From assembly GCA_015680685.1 (NCBI GenBank), contig MNCI01012692.1:52634-116633 (forward strand): 64,000 nucleotides of DNA. Direction: 5' to 3'. The notes beneath the pieces were generated by a model. That model saw only the letters and a program-made list of their open reading frames with translations. It did not search any database and was not told the DNA's origin. Both the position numbers and the translations under genes were made by a program. Positions 33,081-43,911 of this stretch are shown here, piece after piece. The DNA comes from Gnetum montanum (Eukaryota > Streptophyta > Gnetopsida > Gnetales > Gnetaceae). How positions within the stretch are numbered: position 1 is the stretch's first letter; the number at the start of each line of letters is the position of its first letter.

Positions 33081-33468
33081 AGATGAATTCATGATGATGA
33101 TAGAAGGAGTAATGATGATAGATCTAGGGATAAAATTTTCTAGCGTGGCCTATGGTAATCATCCCTTTACCGAAGTCACATGTGGAGATGATGCATGAGG
33201 AGATTTCAAATGAGGGGTTGAAGTCTCCTTGAAACCAAAATTGAATAGAGAACCCTTTCCCAACTATTGAAGGAAGTACCCTTGACTCAAGAACACCTAC
33301 CAAAAAAGGTATAACATAAGAACAAGGAAAAAGAGAAGTATTCTAAACCATATTGTTATTTGATAATCAAATTACCTCTAGTTCCGTTCCCTTTCTTTTG
33401 TACCTTAACACTACCTTTCCAATTGGACCTTGTTATGTTCACTATTTTTTATTAATAATCAAGAGCAT

Positions 33469-33498
33469 AAAATAAATAAATAAATAAATAAATAAATA
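33469..33498. repeat. (AAAT)n microsatellite
   Basis: About seven AAAT/TAAA tetranucleotide units in a row. Confidence 0.9.
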
Positions 33499-33689
33499 CA
33501 CAATAACAATAAGGTATGATTTAGGATAAACCATGGAAATTAGTTCAATGGTTCCCATGTCATCACTTCCTAAAGTTATCTCCATAGTACCTTTCCTTGT
33601 AGGTAGCCCATAGTGCACTATCACATGAATGCCATGATAATAAAAATAAAATAATAAATAAGAAAATATGAAATAAAATATAAAAAATT

Positions 33690-34456
33690 TTACATCATCA
33701 AAATCCTCCAAATTACATACTCGTATAAGACCTTCTTTACCCTTCTTAGAATCTTCAACTTAAGCCCTCACAATTCTTTCCTCCTCAAGAAATTTAAGAT
33801 ATAAATGGGGATTAAATTCATGGATGCTATTGGTAAAGGAATTATAACTTAAGATCAAGCCTATAAGTAAAGGTATGCAATTTATAATATAAGGTTTTTT
33901 TGGGTTATTTTTATTGTTGGTAGATAATTCTATGATAAGGTACAAGGAAGAGAAACAAGAGAGAGACCAATGACATACTCTCATTTTTTGGACCATGGAG
34001 AAGAAAGATGGAATAAGAGTTAAAATTGGAACACTGGGGATCTCATAAAACTTTAATGTAGATATATTAACATAGGTAGTAGTCAATATAATTCATAAAA
34101 TCAATTTTATAATATTATCTTTAGATAAGAGAAAAATTCTTAACATAATCAAAAAATTCTCTTTCACAAAAAGATTGAAATTCAGGAGATTTCACGTTGG
34201 GAATAAAAGGATATACCCTACTATGGAAACCAAAAGTAGTTTGGATGATAGCAGAAGTAATAGTTAAACTTCCAAAAACCATTTTTGAATGAAAAAATTC
34301 ACATAGATGATAACTATTACACCAATTTATTATGACATTGTTACAAATAGAAGTCTTAAAAATGGGAAATACAAGCAACTCAAATAGTCTAAAAGTTCTA
34401 TGAAAATCAAAATTCTCAACATCCAACAAGCTATGAACCAAATTAGTCACGTCCAC
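33690..34456 (-). pseudogene. Exon-like minus-strand segments, unrecognised
   Basis: Two stretches. 34,121-34,456 is open for 111 codons with LVHSLLDVENFDFHRTFRLF and FHSRVYPFIPNVKSPEFQSF. 33,690-33,830 reads HEFNPHLYLKFLEEERIVRA and GKEGLIRVCNLEDFDD and runs into a GTAAAA that could be a splice donor. Both look more protein-like than chance AT-rich frames, with no transposon motif that I recognise. Codon composition is AT-rich like the surroundings, so coding potential is uncertain. Confidence 0.3.
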
Positions 34457-34739
34457 AATATTATTCTAATGCAAAATAATAGAAACTCATTCGAAGCTAC
34501 TTGAGAGAGGAGGGGAGGATCATCTAAGAGCAAGGGAGGATTGGCCAAGATGCTTTAGAGGAGTCATCTTGTAATTTGTTATGCTAGAAAATCTTTCTAC
34601 AGCTATTATAAAAAAGGGTTGAATTGGGAAAAAAAAGAAACTTTCTTCTCCTATTAATTTACAACAAATTTGAAAACCATAGTAGTAGTAAAACATTGAG
34701 CATACTAGAGGAAAAGGCAATTCCACTTACATTAACACA

Positions 34740-35240
34740 CAATGAATTATTAATTAATTTTATTTTAATGTTTACATTTCTTTATTTTTTAAGTGATAGA
34801 TAAAGTAAACGAGCATTATCTCAAGTTGAACATGTGGTGCTTTTTAAGAAAATTGCAATTGTACCAATTTTGTTAGAATCTGAAATACGGTTTGGGAGTT
34901 AAGGTGTTCTCTAGTATGCATGTGATTTATTAAGAAAATAATTACTATTATTATTATCATTTTAAGGGTTGTAGGTTCAAGACCTAGCCCCAAAATTTAA
35001 AATGAATAGTATTTAATAAAAAATATAATAATTTGGGCATTGGCCTTAAACTTGAGGGTTAGGACCCATTGCATCGTGGTTGCTATAGTGCTGGCCAGTT
35101 GCCCTATACTATGGCTAGGCCATAAGGCTTGGCCACACTACATCATGGTTGGCCTAGCCATGATGCCTAGACAACTGTGCCACTATGTGGTAGGGTTGTA
35201 AGGCCTAGCCACACAGAGTCACAACCAACTTGGTTATGTC
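34740..35240. other. AT-rich spacer, possible SINE-like piece
   Basis: No gene. GTAGGTTCAAGACCTAG at 34,974-34,990 fits a tRNA-type B box but I see no clear A box. At 35,080-35,215 short inverted words GGCTAGGCC/GGCCTAGCC recur. Confidence 0.35.
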
Positions 35241-35244
35241 TTGG

Positions 35245-35575
35245 ATCCATCGTTCAACATGTTGATCCACCATTTTTCCATCAATCCACCATTCCTCATT
35301 GATGTTGTGATCCGTCATCTCCTTTTCTACTATAAGTACTTCAATTTACTGCTTCCCTATTCATTACTGGCAACAAAATCCACTACCTCCATATCTATCA
35401 CTGGCACTGTAACCTGCTGCCTCCTTGCTAGCATCAACGCTACGATTTACCACCTCCTTGTCCACCACCGACACTTTGATCTACCATCTTCCTGCCACCA
35501 TTAATTTCATGATTTGTTGCATCCCTGTCCAGCACTAGCACCATGATCTACCACATCTTGATTCCCTACTACCCA
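35245..35575. repeat. Degenerate 34 bp minisatellite
   Basis: About eight to nine units of 33-35 bp resembling GATCTACCACCTCCTTGTCC plus about 14 further bases. Units are best preserved at 35,430-35,560. Confidence 0.65.
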
Positions 35576-35652
35576 CTTAACAATGAAACAAAGTTTTCAA
35601 TAAATTTTAGAATAGGAAATCCCAATGGTTTTATGAGGTTATGATTAGGCAA

Positions 35653-35765
35653 ATGATTTGAGTTAACTTCATAGCTAGTCATATTCACTAGAATGGTTTT
35701 GATAAGGTATGATTAACTTCATAGCTAGTCATAGTCACTAGAATGGTTTTGGTAAGGTATGATTA
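35653..35765. repeat. 50 bp direct duplication
   Basis: TTAACTTCATAGCTAGTCAT and the following 30 bases occur twice, starting at 35,663 and 35,713, with only a couple of differences, so the duplication is younger than most repeats here. Confidence 0.8.
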
Positions 35766-35859
35766 AACAAATGATCTAATATATAATAATGTGTAACTTG
35801 TAAGATCATACAACTTGATAGATTGTAGGGTGTATTAGAATTATGCTATTTGAGGGTAT

Positions 35860-36010
35860 TAGAATCTCAAAATAATTTTAATATAGATGCATGTTAAGCT
35901 ATATAGTACAACTAGAATTATATAACTCAAAATTATGTAATATAATCAAACCCATGACTTGGAATTTTCAAATCAAGAGTCTTACTACTAGTCTAACACT
36001 TCATTATTGA
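35860..36010 (-). mobile_element. tRNA-derived SINE-like copy 1
   Basis: On the minus strand TTAGACTAGTAGTAAGA (A-box-like, about 35,980-35,996) is followed by GGGTTTGATTATA (B-box-like, 35,941-35,953) at tRNA-like spacing. A tail with GAGTTATATAATTCTA and TACTATATAGCTT follows and is shared with the other copies. Confidence 0.5.
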
Positions 36011-36118
36011 ATTATGCTATTTCACTCAATGTAGCTTGAGACATATAGCATAACTATTTGAATCAAACATGGGACTTGAAAATCACAAGCCACATGCGTT
36101 AATCAACTCAGCCATGGT
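36011..36118 (-). mobile_element. tRNA-derived SINE-like copy 2
   Basis: Minus strand TGGCTGAGTTGATTAACGC (A-box-like, 36,096-36,114) and TGTTTGATTC (B-box-like, 36,060-36,069), then a shortened version of the same tail. It stands head to tail with copy 1. Confidence 0.5.
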
Positions 36119-36940
36119 TCCCTTGCAAAAATCCATATTTTTTTAGCAAAATAAAATAAAATAAATAATAATATTTAAAAAATTCAAAGTACATTATATT
36201 AATAAAGTGAAAGTCTAAAGAAAAACCCAATAATTTTGGGGGTGCCTTTTCAGGTTCTCATCCTTACAAAAAATCTTAAAAACCTCCCCTCTTGGGTAGG
36301 AAAATGATCAAGTTCAAAAGCATTGTCATGGGTTTTCACTTTGTAAAAGGGTTTATTGCATAGAAAAGGAGAAAACTCTATCTAAACAATATGTCAATAA
36401 AAAATAATGAACAAATAACAACATAAGCTAAAAGCTTTCCATCTTTGAGCCTCCAAAATAAAAGGAAATTAATACTTCAAGGAAAATTCTATATTTTTAA
36501 GAAAGGTTATGATTTAACAAAATGATTAGAAACCATATTTTATATCTTAATAATAGCCGCAAGCATTTCTACATTTGAGAACAAGTACGTTTCTTAAATA
36601 TCCACCTTTAAGAAATATGGTAGTAGATGCCAACAAAATAAACCACAAACTAATATCTAAAGTATATGTATACTTTTTTTAGGTTTGAATTTACAATTCA
36701 ATAACTAAAAGTTTATCTTTCAAAAGTATGCAACCTATTAATTGGAAATTTCATTAAGACTTATTAATTAACAAACTAATTAAGTATTATTAGCATATTG
36801 AAATTGGTTAGTTCATTGCATAATGAACACCCAAATATAAGAATAGCTATCAAAGCAAGCAAAGGTGACTTAGTTAGCTCATTGCTAATTCAAGCCACCA
36901 CATTTAATGACAAGTGATTTCTTTATGTTGAATATATATT
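36119..36940. other. AT-rich spacer, nothing recognised
   Basis: No frame, repeat or RNA gene that I can support. Confidence 0.6.
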
Positions 36941-36949
36941 ATGAAGTAA

Positions 36950-37030
36950 CTCAAGTGATTAGCTTCTTGTAATGACAATGATTTAAGGTTGCAAATTCAA
37001 AGTATAGTGGAGGCATTACTATATTAAGGT
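36950..37030 (+). mobile_element. Possible SINE-like head, plus strand
   Basis: TAACTCAAGTGATTAGCTTC could be an A box and GGTTGCAAATTC at about 36,988-36,999 a B box. Weak; it faces the minus-strand copy at 37,130-37,205. Confidence 0.3.
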
Positions 37031-37039
37031 TACATATAA

Positions 37040-37205
37040 TTTAAAGTTTTCGAACTTGAAATAAGTGAAACATAGGTACACTTCAAGATATATAGTCCAA
37101 TTAAAACTTTATTTAACTCAACATTGCCCACTAGAATTGAACCCATGATCTAGAGCTTCTAAATCAAGTATCTTACCATTGGGCTAACACCTCATTATTT
37201 AAGAT
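37040..37205 (-). mobile_element. tRNA-derived SINE-like copy 3, best preserved
   Basis: Minus strand TTAGCCCAATGGTAAGA (A box, 37,172-37,188) and GGGTTCAATTCTA (B box, 37,132-37,144), then GAGTTAAATAAAGTTTTAATT and a TGGACTATATATCTT tail shared with copies 1 and 2. The boxes fit RNA polymerase III promoters of tRNA-derived SINEs. Confidence 0.6.
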
Positions 37206-37347
37206 TACATATAATTTGGACATTCAACTCTTGAAATAAATAGATATTAAAAAGCTATGGCTAGTAATAGCCATTGGTAGAATGGGAAAATACATTATGT
37301 AATTTATTTAATTATCTAACATTTTAGAAACACTTTATATAGATTAG

Positions 37348-38160
37348 TGATGAATCACGGTTTGCAGGCCTTGATATCAGGTACACGATATCATGACCTG
37401 GATATGATATCGTATACGTGATATTGTGATTCTTGTGTTAGCCTATAAAAACAACACTCAAGTACATAGTTGATAGTCTTTTTTAGTTAACTTCTTTTCT
37501 TTCTAGTTCTTTTGGTAGTTTAATTTTTAGTTTTCAATTTATTTCTTTCAAGCTAGTTATTCCCAATGCATGCCTGTAGTGTAACGTTTGTAATTTCATG
37601 GCACCTTTGTTCTAGTGTGACATACTTGGACATGTGCATGACCAACAATAAAGATTGAAATTATTTTCACCATTTCAGCATTCACTTAAATTAATTTTTG
37701 TTGTTTTAATTATTTAATGCCTTTTTTTAGTAATAGTTCAATTTATTGTTATTTACTTTTCTTGTCATTAAGTAGAATGTGTATGCCTTAATCACAAGCA
37801 TTTAAGTGCAAATACTTGGCATGCCCAGTACTAATCCCATGAAGTCCAACATGTGTACAGATGATTAAGGATGGATACCATCATCATAGGCTAATTTAGG
37901 TTTTGCTTCCATTATTAGTTTAATCAATTTATCTTTTCTGCTATTAGGAGTAATGTAGAATTAGGATAACATCATATGCCTTACTCTAGACTAAACCATA
38001 CATGACAAAGCTTCTACTAGTCCAAGTGAGAAGACAACGAACTGTGATCAATGTATAACTATCTAGTTGCCACAATTAGCCCATCCGCGGAGTTCGACCG
38101 GATCATGCATACATGCTCATATTTGTATGGTTGAGCATAGGGGTACCTTGCTACTCATCA
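37348..38160 (+). repeat. 5' LTR of outer Athila-like element (813 bp)
   Basis: Starts TGATGAATCACG and ends GCTACTCATCA. The inner LTRs start TGATGAAG and end CATCA. U3 begins with GATATC-rich palindromic sequence; TATA-like CCTATAAAAAC lies at 37,442-37,452. The last 80 bases (GTATGGTTGAGCATAGGGGTACC) match those of the inner LTR. Confidence 0.8.
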
Positions 38161-38161
38161 T

Positions 38162-38179
38162 TGGCATCATTACTGGAGT
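38162..38179 (+). other. Primer-binding site of outer element (decayed)
   Basis: TGGCATCATTACTGGAGT, one base after the LTR, aligns with the inner TGGCACCGTTGTCGGGGA; most differences are C/T or G/A, as expected from decay of methylated cytosines. Confidence 0.7.
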
Positions 38180-38443
38180 TGGTGCTAGTTATGTAGATTA
38201 GTTATATTACACAAGATCGTTGTAAAAGGGTATTAATGATATATCTTTCGAGAAGTATTCAAACACATACCACAAATTGACAACAATGTATTACTACATG
38301 GAAATGATTATGAACCATATAGCACACCTATTCATTGAAGAATTAATGAAATATACAATGAAGAAGATTGGAGTGATCCACATTATGAAGGGGTTTTTCA
38401 TGACCATGGCCACCCTAACGACACTCAAAGACTACATTCACCT

Positions 38444-40528
38444 ATGGCAGAAAATCTTGAAGAAGACGATATCAACCCTAAACTAGAGGAGGCCTCAAGG
38501 TTTAAGACCTCCTCAGTACTTAGAAATGATAAACCAAGGGACCTTGAGAAACATTATAGAAGACATGGTTATCCTACCAATTCCTTATTTTCATCTTCCT
38601 CCTCAACTTCAATGTCTACTTTTGACGAAGATGAACGTAGGTATAGAGATAGAGCTCCACAAAAGGGTCAGAATAAAAGCAAAAATCAAACCCATAGACA
38701 CACTCAAGGTCATCAACATGAACACAAGCCCCATCATTATCATTGATCAAATAGAGATTTTAATCACAACTTGTTTGATGATGATAAACCCTTGTTAGTC
38801 CCTAAAAGCCTAATGCACATCACATAGGCCATTAAGATATCTCACAGGCATCACAAGAAGAGTCGACTACCTAATCTTGACTTGAATAATATTCCAAAAT
38901 TTGTAGGAGGCTATGATTCAGATCTGCAACATCATTTACAAGCCTTCCATGTTACTTGTGTGCTCAACAATGTGGATAGTAAATGGCAAAAGCTTAAGCT
39001 CTTTTCTAGGATACTATTCGATAAATCTAAAGTATTCTATAGATCATTGGAACCAAATTCAATCAGATGATGGTCAACCATGTTAGAAATTTTCAATAAA
39101 AGATACCAGACCTATGCATAATTGTCTACCTTGAGGAGACAAATCCAAAGATGGAAACAAGAACAACAAGAACCCTTGGACATGGCCTTAGATAGGTACT
39201 ATGCCTTACTAAATAAATGTCTAGGTCATAGGTTCTTTGAGAAAGAGCAAATACTTCGCATTATAGATGGGCTTAGCAATGAAACAAGGGTGAACCTTGG
39301 AAAGTATGCCCAAGGACAACTATATAAGCTCCAATTCCACCAAGTAAAAGAATTAATAGAGTGTCTAGAAAAATAAGAAATAAAGTTATCTAAATGAAAG
39401 AATGCTAAAGCATTTGGGCAGTACCCAACTCTAGAAACAACAAAGGTTTGGAACTACAAGGAAGAGGAAGCAACCAATTCTGAAAGGGTGATATAGCCCC
39501 AACCTTTTCCAATACAAAAATTGGTAGATGAAATTGAGGCAAAGAATAACAAGATGACCATTTGGGCAAATGAACAAAGTGTGAATTTAGAAGACACTAT
39601 TGAGGAGAGGATCATCCAAAATAAACCTAGTAATTGAAACAAACAGAGGGCATAGAAATCAAAAATAGTTAAAAACATTGTTTGACAACTGTGGAGAATG
39701 GCTAAGGGTAATGAGGCCAAAGGCTCAACTACATATAATGAGGATGGATGTGATGTCTATCTATATGACAATCCAAAGGGCCACTTTCTAGTTTTGTCAC
39801 ATCTATATGACAATTGGGCAAGGAAGCTACACCCAAAATTCATACAAAGGTATTGGTTTAGGCACATCCCTGTTTCACAAAGTAATTATGGAAATCCCCA
39901 TAACCCATTGTACTATCCTAAGGGGAGATATCACCAACCTCAAAACTTTACTCCACCATAGTGGCAAAACTCAAAAGCATGGGGGAGGCCACCATCTAGC
40001 CAACCACATCCTCCTTGTCTATCAAAACCAAGTGCCTACTATGTTCAACATCCTATTTCTCCAACTAGTTCTGAATCCTCTACCTCCAATTGTTGTTATT
40101 ATTCTCCTGAGTACCATCAACCTTTGTCTTCTCTTGAGGGATCACCACATCAAAATTCTCACACTTCTTCTCACCCTCAGTATTCTCATCCTTCACCTCC
40201 CTCTACACCACCATTAGATGTATTGGATAGTTTTGCACCATCGTGCCAAGCAACGAATGTAACTTGTGCTATTGATATTAATGAAAGTAAGTTCCCTACA
40301 CAATGTTGGAAGCATCCCTTATTTAGGCATGGTTGTAGGAAGAAGAATCATGCTTCCAAACCTACTCCACCCTCTAAACTAGCCCAAGGTCAACCTGGTG
40401 CCACACCTTCCTTGCCCCCATCCATATCCCCTATCACTATACCCAGGCCTCCACCTCACACTCCAACAGCCACACAATCCAGTGAATTCACCAATGTGAA
40501 GGGACACATACATCCATGCATATTTTGA
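38444..40528 (+). pseudogene. Outer Athila-like gag, broken
   Basis: Starts MAENLEEDD, with a His-rich basic stretch (38,640-38,745). The capsid-like domain spans 38,882-39,376 (IPKFVGGYDSDLQHHLQAF, FNKRYQTYA, ALLNKCLGHRFFEKEQILR), homologous to 44,860-45,330 of the inner element. The zinc-finger position (about 39,746-39,790) reads GCDVYLYDNPKGHF, where three of four ligands are lost relative to the inner CX2CX3HX4C. The C-terminal third is Pro/Ser-rich and includes an unusual CWKHPLFRHGCRKKNH at 40,300-40,350. About ten stops. Confidence 0.78.
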
Positions 40529-42089
40529 TATAGTTAAGGATGCCATAGTGGGCTATATTTCCCTCATATTGCACACACACCATCTAACCTACCCCACTAT
40601 GCTCTCTATAATCAGGTGTGTAACCAAAAATTTCTCTACCTAGCCACCATACGACCAATAGACATCCAATGGCTAGGGCATGAAGGGTTCTTAATGTTTC
40701 ATACATGCATGGATCCCATTCATCCACTTATTAATCCTATCCATGAAAAAAGTTTTATTCATGAGGGTCATCCCCCATTCTAATTTCTAGGATTCTTAAG
40801 TGTTATTTTATCTTTTTGTTTTACGATTTTTTGTCATTTCTCTATTTCTTCTACTTTTTCTAATTGTTTTTTTCAATTTTCTATTGTAATCTCAACCATG
40901 AATAATTTGATCATGTTGCTCATTAAGGTGAGGCTTTTTTCTATGTTTCCTAGTCATAAGGAACTAATTATTTGGACATTAAGACCATGACATCCATCCA
41001 CCTATTCCATTAATAAGAGGTTCATGCTCTAGTCACAATGGTGATTTTTTTCATCATCCAACTATAATTAATTTGATAATCATTATGTCTAGAGAGATGA
41101 GTGAAGGACCAAGGTGGAATGACAAGTGTGTGACATCAAGGGGATTCATAGATTCTCTTTAGCTACTTCCATATGTTCTATTGTGTTGCCAAGGTTGTAA
41201 CTATATCCTTATAGATCTAATGAAAAATGGGAGTAAGAGCAACTTAAAATGGCACTAAATAACCTTCTATGGGTCCCACTCGAAAGACAAGTACCCATGC
41301 CTGAAGGTAGGAAACTTCATAGAGCCATCAAATAATAATAATAATAAAAGTGTGCCACCATGACGCTCCTTCCTTGCTCCTCCCTCGAACAAAATGCCAA
41401 GTGATGTTCCTCCTTGCAAATGTGGTACACTTATGATTATTTGTCAATGGGATGAAGTGATGTGGTGTCAATTCAATGTGGTATGGCTTGGTCTAAAACT
41501 TGGAAAGCCAGACACATGGTTATTTAACCACTAACTACACACAAGATTCCATTGTGACCATCATTAGAAACTATGTGCCCCAATTTCTATGATCCCTTCT
41601 GCAGTCCATCTCATCTCATTGTCTGAATGTTCATAACTTGTGGTTGGTGTAATGTAAAGTTATTATCTAAACTTGGTGATTCTAACATGTGTGTTTTATT
41701 CATAGGTATATGTTGCATTCAACTTCTCTAGTGCCCACAAACATTAGATATGTGGTTCCACAAGGGCATCATAGGCTAGAGCCTACTTTGGGGAGGATCC
41801 ACTTGTGTAACTTTTGCAACTTCTCCCTGTTGCACATGACCACATTATTTTACACCCTTCAACTACTCACCTAAGAAAACTATCCTTTCCCTTATCATTT
41901 TAATCAATGGTTCCTTAGCAATTACTACACACCCTTTTTCCTAGCACCTTTTCACAAATTTTAATATATGACTTCACCAGGATACACTTCTAGTGCCTTA
42001 AAATTAATTTTCCAAATAAACCCAAACCTTCCAATTTAATCTTAAATGCTTCATTAAATATCAAAAATTCATCATCTCCACTTAATCCC
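40529..42089 (+). other. Long non-coding spacer of outer element
   Basis: No gene. It is collinear with 49,935-51,540 of the inner element: GTGTGACATCAAGGGGATTC (41,128 onward) matches GTGTGACTTCAAGGGGAATG (50,508 onward), and GGGGAGGATCCACTTGT (about 41,790) matches GGGGAGGACCCACCTAC (about 51,286). Includes an AAT microsatellite at 41,330-41,347. Confidence 0.6.
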
Positions 42090-42180
42090 TACATTCGGTG
42101 CTTGTCAATGGGGACGCAATATCACGTCTGACCTAATATTGGGTACACGATATCAAGTCTTGCCTACATATATATAATTA
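42090..42180 (+). promoter_or_regulatory. Internal U3-like promoter of outer env-position gene
   Basis: GGTACACGATATCA at 42,142-42,155 is identical to 37,380-37,393 in the outer LTR U3, with similar sequence on both sides (ACCTAATATTGG versus GCCTTGATATCA). A TATATATAA follows at 42,168-42,177. The segment lies 550 bases before the env-position ATG. Confidence 0.6.
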
Positions 42181-42432
42181 CGACCTACCTACTTCAATGT
42201 TCATTTCCTTCATTTACCACTAGGGGAGTTGTTGAAATTTTTCTTTGCAACTTTGAGCTTTACCTCTACATCTTCTAAGTGCAATATCTAGCTCCCTAAC
42301 ATTCTGATTTCAATTCTATCTGATCCTATTTCAGCCTAGATTGTTCCACTGAGTTGTGGGGGGTGGGATATTGCAATAGGAAGTGTGCATACTTTTTTTG
42401 AAATTTTCTATCATCTGAAGGATATCATAGGG

Positions 42433-42725
42433 GTAAGAAATTCAATATTTACTAAAGAAAAATTTTATGTTTAAATGACAAGTTAATTTTCATTAATCAT
42501 CTATTCCACCCAAACAATTGTAAGTGCCATGTGTAAAGAAATTGACAAAACCTAATGATGTAAGGTCAACAACAACACCTTTTGGAACCACTTCTTAAAA
42601 ATATTTCTAACTCTAAAATCACACTACATAATTATGGACTATTAACTAAGGAAATGAGTAAGGTATGAGTTGATAAAAATTTCTCTACACAACCTTAGTA
42701 ATAGTTGATCTTTGTGTGATTACAG
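42433..42725 (+). other. Probable leader intron of outer env-position gene (293 bp)
   Basis: Donor ATAGG|GTAAGA at 42,433 and acceptor TTTGTGTGATTACAG at 42,725, directly followed by ATG. The inner element has a matching arrangement (283 bp). Confidence 0.5.
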
Positions 42726-42864
42726 ATGGTCCCAAAAAGAGAAGATCAAGTAGAACCTTCACAAGGAGTAGCTAAATGCTTAACAAAAGGAAGAGGCCAA
42801 GGACTGGATGTAGAAAATGTAGATCAAGAAGCATACTTATTTAGCATTCATCAAGAAACCCCTG
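42726..42864 (+). pseudogene. Outer env-position gene, 5' part
   Basis: Starts MVPKREDQVEPSQ and runs open for 46 codons until the inner element begins at 42,865. The inner copy begins MAPKPRHPKGE at 52,091. Charged and presumably disordered. The last five bases, CCCTG, are the target duplication (56,066-56,070 reads CCTTG). Confidence 0.6.
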
Positions 42865-43767
42865 TGATGAAGTGCCATTAGTCGATGCATCGACTAGGCC
42901 GTGTATAAGGGGCTATGTATACACGGCCGCGTCAATGCTGCCCTATCGATGCAGCCTTCCATGCGTCGATGTGGTTCCGTTTATGCGTAGCCTATTTCAG
43001 CCTATAAATAAGACGGCCTTTCGCCTCATTTAGGTACCTTTTAGTTAGTTTAAGAAAAGCTCTTGCAATTTGTTCCCATAGGAGATAGAATATTTTCCAA
43101 GTGCTCATAGTAGGTGTAAGAAAAGTGACCGATACTTTATTCGAGCGTTGATGTATCTGAGCCCATTGGCGTGACGGTAATAAAGACGAACTCTTCAAGC
43201 ATTCCTTGCAGCATTTAGACTTAGTCATTTAATGCATTCAACATTTTAATATGTTTATGCTTTGATAATTACTTAAGTTTCTATTGTTTTTATTTTAATC
43301 ACTATTTCTCCTTTATAGTTCATAAAGGCCATAAATATCACCATCTCGAACATAAACCCAACACTTGGTAACCCAGTGACGCGTAACATCTAGTAACCCA
43401 GTAGTGTTTAGGGGATTCTTAGAACATGCCCAGAAGATGGGATCAGATACTTATGCTAGGAATAGTTAGAATACAAATTAGGATAATCATAGATTAGATA
43501 ATAGTTCATTCTTTACTTTCCATACTTTAATTATACGCCAAAAGATACAGTAAAAAGCTATAAAAATCATTAGCCTTAATCTCACTTAACCATCGCAAAA
43601 ACAACATCACAAGTAAGATTAGGAAGGCAATGACCATTCTAACCCAAGGTTTTTCTAGTTAGGGTCTAGTGTATGTTAAGTGCTTATAGTCTACGAAATT
43701 CGACCAAGTTGCGTATGAACGCCCGTGATTCGTATGGTTGGGTGTAGGGGTACTTAGTCGTTCATCA
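42865..43767 (+). repeat. 5' LTR of inner Athila-like element (903 bp)
   Basis: TGATGAAGTG ... TTCATCA. U3 is short and contains palindromic GTATACACGGCC words; TATA box CCTATAAATAAG at 43,001-43,012. The 5' flank is CCCTG. Confidence 0.9.
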
Positions 43768-43768
43768 T

Positions 43769-43786
43769 TGGCACCGTTGTCGGGGA
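43769..43786 (+). other. Primer-binding site of inner element
   Basis: TGGCACCGTTGTCGGGGA, one base after the LTR. It matches the type usual in Athila-like plant elements (TGGCGCCGTTGCCGGGGA), with two changes. Confidence 0.85.
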
Positions 43787-43911
43787 CTGTTAGTCTTACA
43801 TGCTTTATCTAACCTTAGTAAAATTATCATACACATTTTTGAAACGGACCCAAGATAGTAACATTTATGCATGCTATGTGGATTAAAGTAAATGTAAGGT
43901 ACACTAATTAA

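Noticed and set aside
35041-35230. GGCTAGGCC/GGCCTAGCC inverted words as a MITE
   Set aside because: No terminal inverted repeats or target duplication could be delimited.
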